Assembly: GCF_024054035.1 (NCBI RefSeq)
Contig: NZ_JAMXQU010000005.1
Coordinates: 124,001-188,000, forward strand
Direction of reading: 5' to 3'
Length of the DNA: 64,000 bases
Origin: Asaia lannensis NBRC 102526
GTDB taxonomy: Bacteria > Pseudomonadota > Alphaproteobacteria > Acetobacterales > Acetobacteraceae
Notes under the pieces: generated by a model
Told to the model about the DNA's origin: nothing
Databases searched by the model: none
The model's input: the letters and a program-made list of their open reading frames with translations, nothing else
In this document: one piece after another, positions 8,458 through 17,188 of the stretch
Numbering within the stretch: the first letter of the stretch is position 1
How the letters are laid out: the number at the start of each line of letters is the position of its first letter
Program-made: the position numbers and the translations under genes

Positions 8458-10117
8458 CGCGCAGGATCGAACCGTCTTTGGGGGCCAGGTAGAGCGGGGT
8501 CGCGTCGGGTTTGTGTGTGAAGTCGAACAGCCCGTCCAGATCCTGCGCATCCTGATCGAAAGATCCGCCGCCGATACGGGCGCCGTCGAGCCAGTTGTTT
8601 TCGATAAAGCGCAGCACCGAGCTCTGGGTCAGAAGCGTATGGTCGATGGCATTACGCTTTGCCCAGGGAGAGAGCACAAGAAGCGGCGTACGTGTGCCCG
8701 GGCCGCAACGCCCGTTCACAGGCTTGCCTTTGAGGCCAATGGGGGCCGGATCGGTCCCGCACTGGCCGGAAGCATCGAGCTGATCGGCCGAGGTATCGTG
8801 GGAGCTGTGCTGCGGCTTGACGAAAGCATGATCGTACCAGCCGTCGGAATCGTCATAGGCGATGATGATCGCCGTATCTTTCCACTCCGGTCGGGACTGA
8901 ATGAAATTGACCAGACGCACGATACCTTCCTGCTCGTCCAGCGGGTCGGAATAGCCTGCATGGGCATCCTGAAAGGCCGGGAGTTTCAGGAATGACACTG
9001 CGGGCATATGGCCTGCGCGCGTTGCGACTATGAAATCCTCCAGATCGTATTGATGATTGGCAGGATCTTTTGTTTTGCCGTCCGCGCCTGTGGTCTGCCC
9101 GATCGCCGCAATATCCGACGGGCGCAGATGTTTGGGGTTCGACGTGCTGGGGTAATACTGGAACCAGTTATGATGCGGGATGTAGTCCACAATGGTCTGG
9201 GCAACGACGCTCGAATAGGTGGCACGCTGGCAGCCGGTGGTGCCGTTGCGGTTCTGCTGCGAGAGATCGAATCCCGCCATGAAACCGCCCCAGCTCACGC
9301 CCTTCTCGTTGAGCAGATCGCCGATATTGCGCCCTTCCATCCAGACCTGCTCGCCGGGGAGGGAGCAGACATCGCCGGCCGGGTCGATATCGTTGATCAT
9401 CGTCATGCCCCCCTGACCGTCGGGAATGAAGGGCGTGGGGTGCTCGCGTGTACTGCGCGGTTGAGCGGAGCGGGTGATATGAAGACCGTTAGTCTGACCC
9501 GACACGATTTCGAGCGCGCCGGGCGTCGAGGGGCCGTAAGTATCGGTATAAGCATTATCGCTCATGGCAAAACGCTGGGCGTAGCGCCACAGGGCCGTGA
9601 CGGTATTGCCATCAAAATAGCCCATAACCTGCCCGCGCGTTGCGAAGGCGCCCACGCCACCGGGCGATCCCTTGCCGGTATAAAGCGGAAACAGATCGGC
9701 CTTGCCGCCGTGATAGGCCATCTGCTCGGCGGTGTAGCCATGATTCTGGTCAGCCGTGCTGGCCTGGCTGCGGTCGAGCCTGAAGGGCAGGGCTGCATCG
9801 GGACCATTGGCCGGGTTGGTGTTGGGATTCGTTACCAGCAGGCTGGCGCGCAGCAGCGTATTGGCCGGCGGCGTGCCGAGTTTGGGCAGAAAGACGGGCT
9901 CGCCTTCGGGGTTGGCAGCCTGGGGATAGGTGGCAAAGTAGTGATCGAACGAGACGTTCTCATCGAAAATCACCACAACGTGCTTGATGGGTGTTTTCGT
10001 CTGGAGCGATGCCTGCATGCCGGCTGGAGGCAGTACCTCAGCGCGGGTGGGCAAAGACGGGCTCAGGCAGGTCAAAGCCAGCAGGGCGGAGGCGAAAGAA
10101 CGAAACGAACGTGTCAT
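8438..10117 (-). CDS. Secreted phosphoesterase of the phospholipase C / acid phosphatase superfamily
   Basis: 559 aa with a signal peptide (ASALLALTCLSPSLPTRA) and a PF04185-type phosphoesterase domain. The metal-site start IKHVVVIFDENVSFDHYFATYP, then SGQTNGLHITRS, IAYDDSDGWYDH and RTPLLVLSPWAKRN are the recurring family blocks. Members hydrolyze phospholipids or phosphomonoesters in the periplasm or outside the cell. The protein lies between a small DUF1127-like gene and the diheme peroxidase gene, which it overlaps, all on the minus strand. Whether it acts as phospholipase C or acid phosphatase cannot be told from sequence. The ATG at 10117 gives a clean signal peptide but has no strong ribosome site. 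Confidence 0.87.
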   Translation of the reverse strand: MTRSFRSFASALLALTCLSPSLPTRAEVLPPAGMQASLQTKTPIKHVVVIFDENVSFDHYFATYPQAANPEGEPVFLPKLGTPPANTLLRASLLVTNPNTNPANGPDAALPFRLDRSQASTADQNHGYTAEQMAYHGGKADLFPLYTGKGSPGGVGAFATRGQVMGYFDGNTVTALWRYAQRFAMSDNAYTDTYGPSTPGALEIVSGQTNGLHITRSAQPRSTREHPTPFIPDGQGGMTMINDIDPAGDVCSLPGEQVWMEGRNIGDLLNEKGVSWGGFMAGFDLSQQNRNGTTGCQRATYSSVVAQTIVDYIPHHNWFQYYPSTSNPKHLRPSDIAAIGQTTGADGKTKDPANHQYDLEDFIVATRAGHMPAVSFLKLPAFQDAHAGYSDPLDEQEGIVRLVNFIQSRPEWKDTAIIIAYDDSDGWYDHAFVKPQHSSHDTSADQLDASGQCGTDPAPIGLKGKPVNGRCGPGTRTPLLVLSPWAKRNAIDHTLLTQSSVLRFIENNWLDGARIGGGSFDQDAQDLDGLFDFTHKPDATPLYLAPKDGSILRDEPKVF

Positions 10118-10204
10118 GGAGAATGCAGAATCACCTGTGGTGTATGAAAGAGCGACCGGTTGCGCGCCTCTTTTGGCAAAGGCAGGCGACCGGCTCCTCC
10201 GGGG

Positions 10205-10375
10205 TCAGGTCTGATCATCGTCGCGCAATGTCTCGTCGTCCAGAGACATCAGCGCGCCATGACGCGATTGCAGAGAAATCGTGGCCAGACGATGCTCGCG
10301 CCATGCGGCGACAAGCGTCTGACGCCAGCGATCGGAAGGGGCTGCTTGCATGTCGTGCTGAAGCTGAAGTTCCAT
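10205..10375 (-). CDS. Small DUF1127-like protein
   Basis: 56 aa. The start is fixed by a strong ribosome site, AAGGAG, 8 bases upstream of ATG 10375. The sequence has an arginine-rich WRQTLVAAWREHRLAT helix and ends LMSLDDETLRDDDQT, recalling the LDDRTLRDIGL block of DUF1127 proteins. Those small basic alphaproteobacterial proteins have been linked to phosphate and stress metabolism and RNA turnover. It lacks the usual final IGL segment, so membership is tentative. It sits between the TonB receptor and the phosphoesterase on the same strand. Confidence 0.6.
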   Translation of the reverse strand: MELQLQHDMQAAPSDRWRQTLVAAWREHRLATISLQSRHGALMSLDDETLRDDDQT

Positions 10376-10556
10376 TGACCTGCTCCTTTTCCAGAAGAGT
10401 GCCGGGTTACGGCGCCTCGATAGAGGATTCGCTGGCGATGGTGTGTGACCGTTCCATGAATTCGCCCGGCAAGAATGCATGGGCCGGTGCGCCGTTCCCG
10501 CAAACTTCTGCTCTCGCTGAATAAGGTCCATGTAGCCAGCGCATCGTGTGGGTGCG

Positions 10557-10577
10557 GCAGGCTCTCGTTCAGCCTGC
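10557..10577 (-). terminator. Hairpin after the TonB-dependent receptor gene
   Basis: GCAGGCT (10557-10563) and AGCCTGC (10571-10577) form a perfect 7-bp stem with a 7-base loop, 36 bases past the receptor stop. No T-run follows, so this is a possible terminator or attenuator. The rest of 10376-10613 shows no gene. Confidence 0.45.
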
Positions 10578-10613
10578 TACAGATGGCACATGTTCATCCT
10601 GTCGGGAGAGCGT

Positions 10614-12869
10614 TCAGTTAAACCCTGCCGAGACACCGGCGAAGACGCCGAATCCGTCGCCGGGCTGGAACACCGAGAGCTGTTTGCCTGCCGAAATATA
10701 GCCCGGTACGACAATGGAGGCATAATGGGTGTTGGCAAGATTGTTGAACGACAGGAAGACCTGACGGTGCTTGTGTGGCCAGTCATAGCCAATGGTCGTG
10801 TTGAAGATGTGATAGGACGGCGCGAAATACGTATCGTCGTAAGAGCCTGAGACCTTTGACGAGACCTGTGTGTTGAAATTGGCATACAGCCCGTTTTTCA
10901 GATCGAGGCGTATCTCGCCCTGATAGAAATGGGCGGGAATACCGGGCAAGGCGTTATGGCCGAACACGGCATCGTGCCTGAAATGGAAGTCCTGCCAGGT
11001 ATAGGACTGGCGCAAACCGAGCTTGCCACCCGACCATTTGACCAGATCAGTTTCCAGCGAGGCCTCGACTCCCTGATGTGTCGTCGGACTGGCATTGGAA
11101 TAGGTCGCAGCTCCATAGAGCTGTGACAGCGGTGTCATGACAGAAAGCAGCTCGTTGCGTACATTCGAATAATAGTAGGACACGCTCCAGCGATTGTTTT
11201 TCCAGTCGCCGCGTGTGCCGACTTCATAGGTCGTAGCAGTCTGGTTATCGAGTTTTACACCAGAGGAATTGAGCCCTTGGGCTGGGCCTGAGGTATAAAG
11301 GGCACCGGAAAGCAGCTGCCAGTCATTGGGTGGCTGAAAGCTGCGACTGACATTGCCGTAAATCGAGGCATGAGGCGAAATGACGTAGCGAAATCCGCCG
11401 CGCGGTGTAAAGCCGAGCCCCGATGTGCCAACCGAGCTCTGCGTGGGATAGGTCACTTCGGTCGAGCGTTGCACAAAATCGAGCGCGCCTGCTGCAGTCA
11501 GCCAGAAATTATGAAAAAGCTCGAAATTGTTCCGGATATGAAAGTAGTTATCCGTACCGCCGTAATTCGAGTGGCGCAGCACCGTACCGAAGGGAATTTT
11601 CGCGTAAATGCCGGTATTGGTGCGCGTGCGATTGGTCTGCCAGGCTTCCAGATCGGTGTAGGTATCGATACCGAACAGCGTTTCGCTTTTATGGTTCCAT
11701 AGAGTGTCGTTGCGGCTGTAGCGCAGCACGCCGGCAACGGTTTTATAGCCCCAGCGCTGGGCAGTGGCGGTGTTCTGGATATCGATCGGCGCGTCCTGAT
11801 AATCGAAGCCGAGTTCGAGTTTGGAGCGGTCGTCAAGGCGGATCGTCGTCATATCGCCATAGAACTTGCTGCCCGGCTGGATACGATGTCCGTGCAGCGT
11901 GGCGTAAAGTGCCTGCGCCTGTTTGGGGTTGGTTTCGATCTGGTCGCGCGTCAGATAGCCCGGATAGCCATTCTGGGTCTGACGATAGCGGAAAAAAAGA
12001 CGTGTCGAGACATTGTCGTTGAAGCGATAGCCATAATTCGCATTGACGCCGAAACTGCTGGCCGCCGTCTGCGCCTGATAGCCGCCACGATAGGACTTGG
12101 TGAGGCTGATATAATAATCGGACTTGCCAATGACGGCCCCGGAGCTGATCTGCTCCTTGTTGTAATTGAAACTACCCGCCTCGACGCGTGCCTGATAACG
12201 ATCGGCTGTATAGCCGGTGGGGGCGACGTAGTTGATCGCTCCGCCAAGCTGCAATCCGCCATAATCGAAGGCATTCGCGCCGCGCAGGACTTCGGTATAC
12301 TGAATGCCCAGCGTCTCGAAAAGCTCGTAGGGGGTGCCCGCTGGTGTGGTAACCGGCAGCCCATCGAACATCATCAGAATGCCCGAGCGAAAATAATTGG
12401 TTCCGGTCTGGATACCTGAACCACGAATGGACAGGCGCAATCCATCGCCACCGCCCGAGCTTTGCGCGAACACACCGGGCTGGAACGCCAGCAGATCGGC
12501 ATTTGTCAGGTTACGGCTGCGCAGGACTTCTTTCGAGCTGATCACCGAGACACCGCCGGGCACGGTGTCGAGCTGTCGCGCGGCCGCAGCAGCAGGAGAA
12601 AGGCGATGCTGGGTGACCGTGATCGACTCAGCCTTGCCCTTTGCGGGAAGAGCAGACCTGCCAGGCTGGACGGGTTTTGCAGTGTTAGCCCCGGTCGGTG
12701 TCGCTACGGAATGAGGTTTGCTGGCAAGGCGTGTCCTGTCTGGGACGGGGGTGGCAGACCATGCCGGTGAGACAGGTAGCACACTCACACCCGCCAGGAG
12801 GGCGAGTGAGTTGGCACCCAGCCTGCTGCGTCTTGTGGACAGGAAATCAGATCGGTGGCGGTGTTTCAT
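10614..12869 (-). CDS. TonB-dependent outer-membrane receptor
   Basis: 751 aa from ATG 12869, chosen because it gives a basic n-region and hydrophobic core (LGANSLALLAGVSVLPVSPAWSA). A linker rich in Pro/Lys leads to the TonB-box-like AESITVTQ and the plug domain (TVPGGVSVISSKEVLRSR, IRGSGIQTGTN, VLRGANAFDYGGLQLGGAINYV). A beta barrel ends in the classic terminal aromatic pattern (FGVFAGVSAGFN). Such receptors use TonB energy to import scarce ligands such as metal chelates, cofactors, carbohydrates or sulfate esters. The ligand is not evident. It follows the sulfur monooxygenase operon by 214 bases on the same strand and precedes the phosphoesterase group. Confidence 0.88.
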   Translation of the reverse strand: MKHRHRSDFLSTRRSRLGANSLALLAGVSVLPVSPAWSATPVPDRTRLASKPHSVATPTGANTAKPVQPGRSALPAKGKAESITVTQHRLSPAAAAARQLDTVPGGVSVISSKEVLRSRNLTNADLLAFQPGVFAQSSGGGDGLRLSIRGSGIQTGTNYFRSGILMMFDGLPVTTPAGTPYELFETLGIQYTEVLRGANAFDYGGLQLGGAINYVAPTGYTADRYQARVEAGSFNYNKEQISSGAVIGKSDYYISLTKSYRGGYQAQTAASSFGVNANYGYRFNDNVSTRLFFRYRQTQNGYPGYLTRDQIETNPKQAQALYATLHGHRIQPGSKFYGDMTTIRLDDRSKLELGFDYQDAPIDIQNTATAQRWGYKTVAGVLRYSRNDTLWNHKSETLFGIDTYTDLEAWQTNRTRTNTGIYAKIPFGTVLRHSNYGGTDNYFHIRNNFELFHNFWLTAAGALDFVQRSTEVTYPTQSSVGTSGLGFTPRGGFRYVISPHASIYGNVSRSFQPPNDWQLLSGALYTSGPAQGLNSSGVKLDNQTATTYEVGTRGDWKNNRWSVSYYYSNVRNELLSVMTPLSQLYGAATYSNASPTTHQGVEASLETDLVKWSGGKLGLRQSYTWQDFHFRHDAVFGHNALPGIPAHFYQGEIRLDLKNGLYANFNTQVSSKVSGSYDDTYFAPSYHIFNTTIGYDWPHKHRQVFLSFNNLANTHYASIVVPGYISAGKQLSVFQPGDGFGVFAGVSAGFN

Positions 12870-12955
12870 AGGGGCGATATCCGGGCAAAGAGAGTGTGAG
12901 AAGAGGGCGCGCAGGAGAGGCCGGACATCGTGTGGTTGGGGCATAAAACGTTGAT

Positions 12956-12992
12956 TTGTCGTTCTTCATGATTTCAATCATTTCTTGTCGTT
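12956..12992. promoter_or_regulatory. Composite palindrome flanked by direct repeats upstream of the TonB receptor
   Basis: ATGATT-tc-AATCAT (12968-12981) is a perfect 6+6 palindrome. It is flanked on both sides by the octamer TTGTCGTT (12956-12963 and 12985-12992). The site is about 90 bases upstream of the receptor ATG, in an A/T-rich stretch that probably holds its promoter. The palindrome resembles half of a Fur-like box, but no regulator can be assigned. Confidence 0.5.
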
Positions 12993-13042
12993 GAATTCGG
13001 TCGCAAGTAGAGCTGAAGCCCCGCCTATGGACGCGTGCCATA

Positions 13043-13076
13043 CCCCCGGATCGTCCTTCCGGATCGTCTCCGGGGG
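13043..13076 (-). terminator. GC-rich hairpin after the sulfur/MFS operon
   Basis: CCCCCGGA (13043-13050) pairs perfectly with TCCGGGGG (13069-13076), 8 bases past the MFS stop at 13084. The loop contains a second CCGGATCGTC-like copy. The stem is very stable but has no T-run, so it is a likely terminator or attenuator between the MFS gene and the TonB receptor gene. Confidence 0.5.
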
Positions 13077-13083
13077 GATTGCC

Positions 13084-14571
13084 TCAGGGCGACGGGTTGG
13101 AAGGACACAGGGACGGACTATGCGTCTGTGAGAGGGACGGTTGCAGAGCGCGACGCAAGGCCGGATCGGCGTCGGCGTCATAGCCGAATACTTCCCAGCG
13201 CAGGGCCATATGCAGAGCGATTCCGAACAGGGGAGCGATCAGAATGACCCAGAAAATCTGCATTCCGAGCGCGGTATAAAGCGTAGGCAGCGCCCACATG
13301 CTCAGCGTTCCGCTGAAGCCCGCGACGAAATTGGTGAAGCCGATGCCTGTCCCGCGCAGTTCGGTAGGAAAGCTCAGGGTCGGATAGACCATCTGCTGGC
13401 AACCTAAGCCGAAGCCCTGTGCAAAGAGGAACAGCGCGAAACCAGTGATGACAAGCACGATGCCGGTCATGTTATGCGGCATGCCGGTCAGGGCCAGAAG
13501 CAGGATTCCTGCCACCTGCATGGCATAGCCCGCCAGCGTAATCGGGCGTGAGCCAAAGCTGCGCGTCAGGCGAACGCCCAGTAATCCACCCGTGAATGCG
13601 AATACGAGGTTGAGCACGATCGACACGCCCAGAACCTCTGTGCGTCCCAGATGAAGCATGGTCGATAAAAGCCCCGGCAGGCCGAAGGCGATGGCCGCAT
13701 AGGACGTGGCGCTGACAATTTTCATACCGATGACAAGCACGGTGCGCTTGAGCAGCGGTTTGCGCAGCAGGGCGAATGCGCTGGGCGGCGCGGGGCGGGT
13801 TGGCGCAACACTGATATGCAGCACGGGATCGATGCCATGTGTGGCACGCAGGATCGCTGCGGCTTTTTCCAGATCGCCATGACGGGCAATCCAGAGCGGT
13901 GACTCACTCATATAGCGGCTGCGCACAAGAATAATGACCAGCGCAGGCACAGCACCAAAGCCGAGCGACGCGCGCCACAGCCAGTCTGGATGGCTGGCGG
14001 GAATAACCGCATTGAGCGCAAATACCAGAATGAAGCAGGCGGAAGACGCCGCGTACCAGGTGGGGCACCATGCGGCTGCGCGACCGGCCTTGCTGCCTTT
14101 TCCCGACATTTTGGAAAATTCCGAGAGAAAGGCCATGGCAACGGGCAGATCCATGCCCACACCGAACCCCATGGCAAAACGCGCCAGAATAAGAATGCTT
14201 GCCGTCGGGGCCGACGCAGCCACAAGGGCTGCAATTACAAAGCAGGCCATATCGGCCATGAAAACGGCATAGCGACCGATGCGATCGGTCAGCCAGCCAC
14301 CCATGAGGCTACCGATGATCGTCCCGGCGCTCATGGCAGCAGCCACCATACCGGTTTGAGAGCCGGTCAGTCCGAAATGCTTCTGCACATCGCCTATACC
14401 GTAGGACAACGTAGTCAGATCGTAGGCATCCAGAAACACGCCGCCCAGAGCGAGCAGAACGATGATATTGGCATGCCCCGTGCCTGTCGGCCCACGGTTG
14501 ATGAGGGCAGCAATATCATCGGCGGAACGTATGACCGGGCGGTCTGCGGAAGAGGGGGGCGCGGCACTCAT
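13084..14571 (-). CDS. MFS transporter (sugar/organic acid carrier type)
   Basis: 495 aa, twelve predicted membrane segments in two halves. The signature GGWLTDRIGRYAVF lies between helices 2 and 3, and FSKMSGKGSKAGRA lies in the region before the central loop. The N terminus (about 35 aa) and the C-terminal tail rich in Ser/Pro are soluble. The closest subfamily by layout is metabolite:H+ symport of organic acids, sugars or aromatics. The ATG overlaps the upstream FAD/NAD(P)-protein stop by 4 bases (ATGA), so this is the last gene of a five-gene operon whose other members oxidize organosulfur-type compounds. Import of that substrate is inferred from context. Confidence 0.85.
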   Translation of the reverse strand: MSAAPPSSADRPVIRSADDIAALINRGPTGTGHANIIVLLALGGVFLDAYDLTTLSYGIGDVQKHFGLTGSQTGMVAAAMSAGTIIGSLMGGWLTDRIGRYAVFMADMACFVIAALVAASAPTASILILARFAMGFGVGMDLPVAMAFLSEFSKMSGKGSKAGRAAAWCPTWYAASSACFILVFALNAVIPASHPDWLWRASLGFGAVPALVIILVRSRYMSESPLWIARHGDLEKAAAILRATHGIDPVLHISVAPTRPAPPSAFALLRKPLLKRTVLVIGMKIVSATSYAAIAFGLPGLLSTMLHLGRTEVLGVSIVLNLVFAFTGGLLGVRLTRSFGSRPITLAGYAMQVAGILLLALTGMPHNMTGIVLVITGFALFLFAQGFGLGCQQMVYPTLSFPTELRGTGIGFTNFVAGFSGTLSMWALPTLYTALGMQIFWVILIAPLFGIALHMALRWEVFGYDADADPALRRALQPSLSQTHSPSLCPSNPSP

Positions 14572-15986
14572 GATCGGACCTCTTCGTGAAGGCGGTTGAG
14601 TACGGGAGACAGCAGGTCGGCCAGATGACGTGCGACGGATTGCGCATTCTCTGTCACTTCGGGCAGGCCCATCAGCTCACCGAATGTGCCGCGTGAAAGC
14701 GGCCCCGCCACAAGGATGGAGGGCACGCTATCTTCACCGGCAAGGGCATGATGATCGGGGCCGGTATGCAACCCCAGCCCCGAAGGATCGGGCTGGAGGA
14801 CACCTTGCGAAACGAGATCGCGCAGGAAGGGCGTATGGGACACAATGCCAGCATGATCTGGCCCGGTCGTGTTGATGACATGATCGACAGGGTTTCGTGT
14901 CGGCTGGCCGCGTCGTGGTGCGATATGCAGGACAAGACCATCTTCTTCGGCTTCGACCCGGACGAGACGCGCTGCCTGAAGAGAAAGCGTGCCATCCGCA
15001 AGGCGCTGTTCGATCAATGCATCGATCTGGGGGGCGATACGAAAGCGATGCACGTCCCAGAAGGGGCGCAGGTGCCGTATCAGTCTGCGTCGTTCTACAA
15101 GATTAAGGGCAGACCAGAGCACACGTCCCTGTTTGCGCGTTGCATCGATAATTTCATGCCAGGACAGATCGGCGTGATCGTGCAGGGCCTGACGCACATG
15201 CCGCAGCAGGCCGCGTGCCGTCAGTGCGGGTGCAATGGGCAGAACCTCGGAAAGCGCCGAGGCCTCGGCGGCATGCGCACGCGGGCGCAATCCGCGCCGT
15301 GAGAAAGCCAGAACCGGACCGGTATGACCGCGTGCTGTCAGACTGGCGATGACATCGGCCATGGTGAGGCCTGTGCCGATAATCGCCACGCGATCCTGCG
15401 TCCCGATACGTGACAGCGCATCATCACGCCATGGATTGGCGATGACCCGCCTGTCCTGCGCCAGCGCCTGAAGCGGCCCCGGGAGGGCCGGTGCCGGATG
15501 GGTGAGGGCGATAACGAGACGCTCGGCCTGTATCGTCTCGCCATCGCTCAGCATCACGCGCCATCGTCTGTCGCGCGTGACCCCTGTTGCCTGATCGCGG
15601 ATATGTTGCAGACGACCGGTCTCAAGTGCCGGGGCAATACGCGCCGCAAGATAGCGACCGAACTGCGCTCTGGACGGGTAAAGATCGCCAGAGGGCAGAA
15701 AGGCGTCAGGATCGGTGGCGGAGAGCGCGTCAAGATCGAGCCATGCGCGGAAATCCCCCGGCACGCCGGTATCGAGGCTCATGCGCGCGGCCGGAACGTT
15801 GATCCTGTGCTGCGGGTCCTGTGTGCCATAGGCAAGACCTGCACCCAGCTGGGCACGCGGCTCGATGATCGCCACCTGGCCCGGCCCCAGGTCGGGGCGC
15901 AGTTTCAGCAGATGATAGGCCACCATGGTGCCGGTTGCCCCACCACCGATAATCACCACGGCAAAGGGAGGTGTCGTCTCGCCCAT
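14568..15986 (-). CDS. FAD/NAD(P)-binding protein (HcpA/YdhS-like)
   Basis: 472 aa. The N terminus holds the dinucleotide motif VVIIGGGATGTMVAYHLL (about 9-26), followed by AQLGAGLAYGT, typical of the FAD-NAD(P)-binding family seen near sulfur-scavenging genes. A second Rossmann motif, VAIIGTGLTMADVIASL, lies near residue 200. No disulfide-type redox cysteine pair is visible. It starts one base inside the ssuD-like stop (TAATG), so the genes are coupled. In this setting it may supply reduced flavin or oxidize the substrate; no NADH:FMN reductase of SsuE type is present in the operon. Function is therefore inferred. Confidence 0.78.
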   Translation of the reverse strand: MGETTPPFAVVIIGGGATGTMVAYHLLKLRPDLGPGQVAIIEPRAQLGAGLAYGTQDPQHRINVPAARMSLDTGVPGDFRAWLDLDALSATDPDAFLPSGDLYPSRAQFGRYLAARIAPALETGRLQHIRDQATGVTRDRRWRVMLSDGETIQAERLVIALTHPAPALPGPLQALAQDRRVIANPWRDDALSRIGTQDRVAIIGTGLTMADVIASLTARGHTGPVLAFSRRGLRPRAHAAEASALSEVLPIAPALTARGLLRHVRQALHDHADLSWHEIIDATRKQGRVLWSALNLVERRRLIRHLRPFWDVHRFRIAPQIDALIEQRLADGTLSLQAARLVRVEAEEDGLVLHIAPRRGQPTRNPVDHVINTTGPDHAGIVSHTPFLRDLVSQGVLQPDPSGLGLHTGPDHHALAGEDSVPSILVAGPLSRGTFGELMGLPEVTENAQSVARHLADLLSPVLNRLHEEVRS

Positions 15987-17188
15987 TATGACGCCGCGAC
16001 CCGTCCGGGCCTGTGGCTTCCGGCAATGGTTTCACCGAAAGGCCCCATATTGCTGCTGGCCTGCTGCGTCCGCACGGGATGGGCTGTGGGCAGCAGAGGT
16101 AAAACCAGTTCGCCGAAGCGATAGGCCTCCTCAAGATGCGGATAACCCGAGAGAATGAAGCTGTCGCATCCTGCACGACGGTATTCGTCCATGCGCTCGG
16201 CAATGGTTGCCGGGTCGCCAACCAGCGCCGTCCCCGCGCCGCCGCGCACCAGCCCGACACCGGCCCAGAGATTGGGGCTGATTTCGAGCTTGTCGCGCCG
16301 ACCGCCATGAAGTGCGCTCATGCGCGACTGTCCCACGGAATCCAGACGCGCGAAAACCGATTGGGCCTCGGCGATGGTGCTGTCGTCGAGTTTGGAAATC
16401 AGCCGGTCGGCTTCGGCCCAGGCTTCTGCGGTCGTCTCGCGTGCGATCACATGAAAGCGTATGCCGAAACTCACCTCGCGACCGGCCCTGGCTGCGGCCT
16501 CACGCACGCGACTGATTTTCTCGCGCACGAGTGCTGGAGGTTCGCCCCAGGTCAGATATTTCTGTACACGTCTTGCGGCGATATCGATCCCGACATCGGA
16601 GGAGCCACCGAAATAGAGCGGCGGCCCGTTTTTCTGGTGAGGTGGAAAAAGCAGACGGCCGTCTTCGATGCGAAAATGCGGTCCCTCATGGGCGATTGTT
16701 TCGCCACGCAACAGGCGGGAATAGATATCGAGAAATTCGTCCGTAATGGCGTAGCGCGTGGCATGATCGTGAAACAGCCCGTCACCGCCGTTTTCACGCG
16801 GGTCACCGCCTGTCACGACATTGATCAGCAGACGCCCCCCCGAAAGACGGTCAAGCGTGGATGTCATGCGTGCGGCAAGGGTGGGGGATTGCAGACCGGG
16901 GCGCACAGCCACGAGAAATTTCAGCCGCTCCGTTGAGGTCACGAGGGCCGATGCGACCACCCATGAATCCTCGCAGCTACGCCCGGTGGGCAAAAGCACG
17001 CCATAATAACCAAGGGAATCGGCCGCACGTGCGATCTGTTGCAGATAGGGCAGATCGACCGATCTTCCCCCCTCGCTTGTTCCCAGATAGCGGCTGTCGC
17101 CATGGGTCGGCAGAAACCACAGGACATTGATCTTATCGGGGGTGCCATCCGGTTTCTCATTCGGGGCGATATGGGTGTTCACGGTCAT
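15986..17188 (-). CDS. ssuD: FMNH2-dependent alkanesulfonate monooxygenase (SsuD type)
   Basis: 400 aa. The luciferase-like fold begins [17 protein letters not shown], and the family blocks [31 protein letters not shown] and YFGGSSD are all present. SsuD cleaves alkanesulfonates with FMNH2 and O2 to release sulfite and an aldehyde, acting in the cytoplasm during sulfur limitation. Usual length is about 380 aa; the extra residues lie at the C terminus (VRTQQASSN onward). It overlaps the upstream monooxygenase stop (ATGA) and the downstream FAD gene by one base. The ssuABC importer genes usually found beside it are missing here. Confidence 0.9.
   Translation of the reverse strand: MTVNTHIAPNEKPDGTPDKINVLWFLPTHGDSRYLGTSEGGRSVDLPYLQQIARAADSLGYYGVLLPTGRSCEDSWVVASALVTSTERLKFLVAVRPGLQSPTLAARMTSTLDRLSGGRLLINVVTGGDPRENGGDGLFHDHATRYAITDEFLDIYSRLLRGETIAHEGPHFRIEDGRLLFPPHQKNGPPLYFGGSSDVGIDIAARRVQKYLTWGEPPALVREKISRVREAAARAGREVSFGIRFHVIARETTAEAWAEADRLISKLDDSTIAEAQSVFARLDSVGQSRMSALHGGRRDKLEISPNLWAGVGLVRGGAGTALVGDPATIAERMDEYRRAGCDSFILSGYPHLEEAYRFGELVLPLLPTAHPVRTQQASSNMGPFGETIAGSHRPGRVAAS

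Noticed and set aside
9008-10147. Long plus-strand frame (379 codons) opposite the phosphoesterase gene
   Set aside because: No recognisable domain; the minus-strand frame has a signal peptide and all family blocks.
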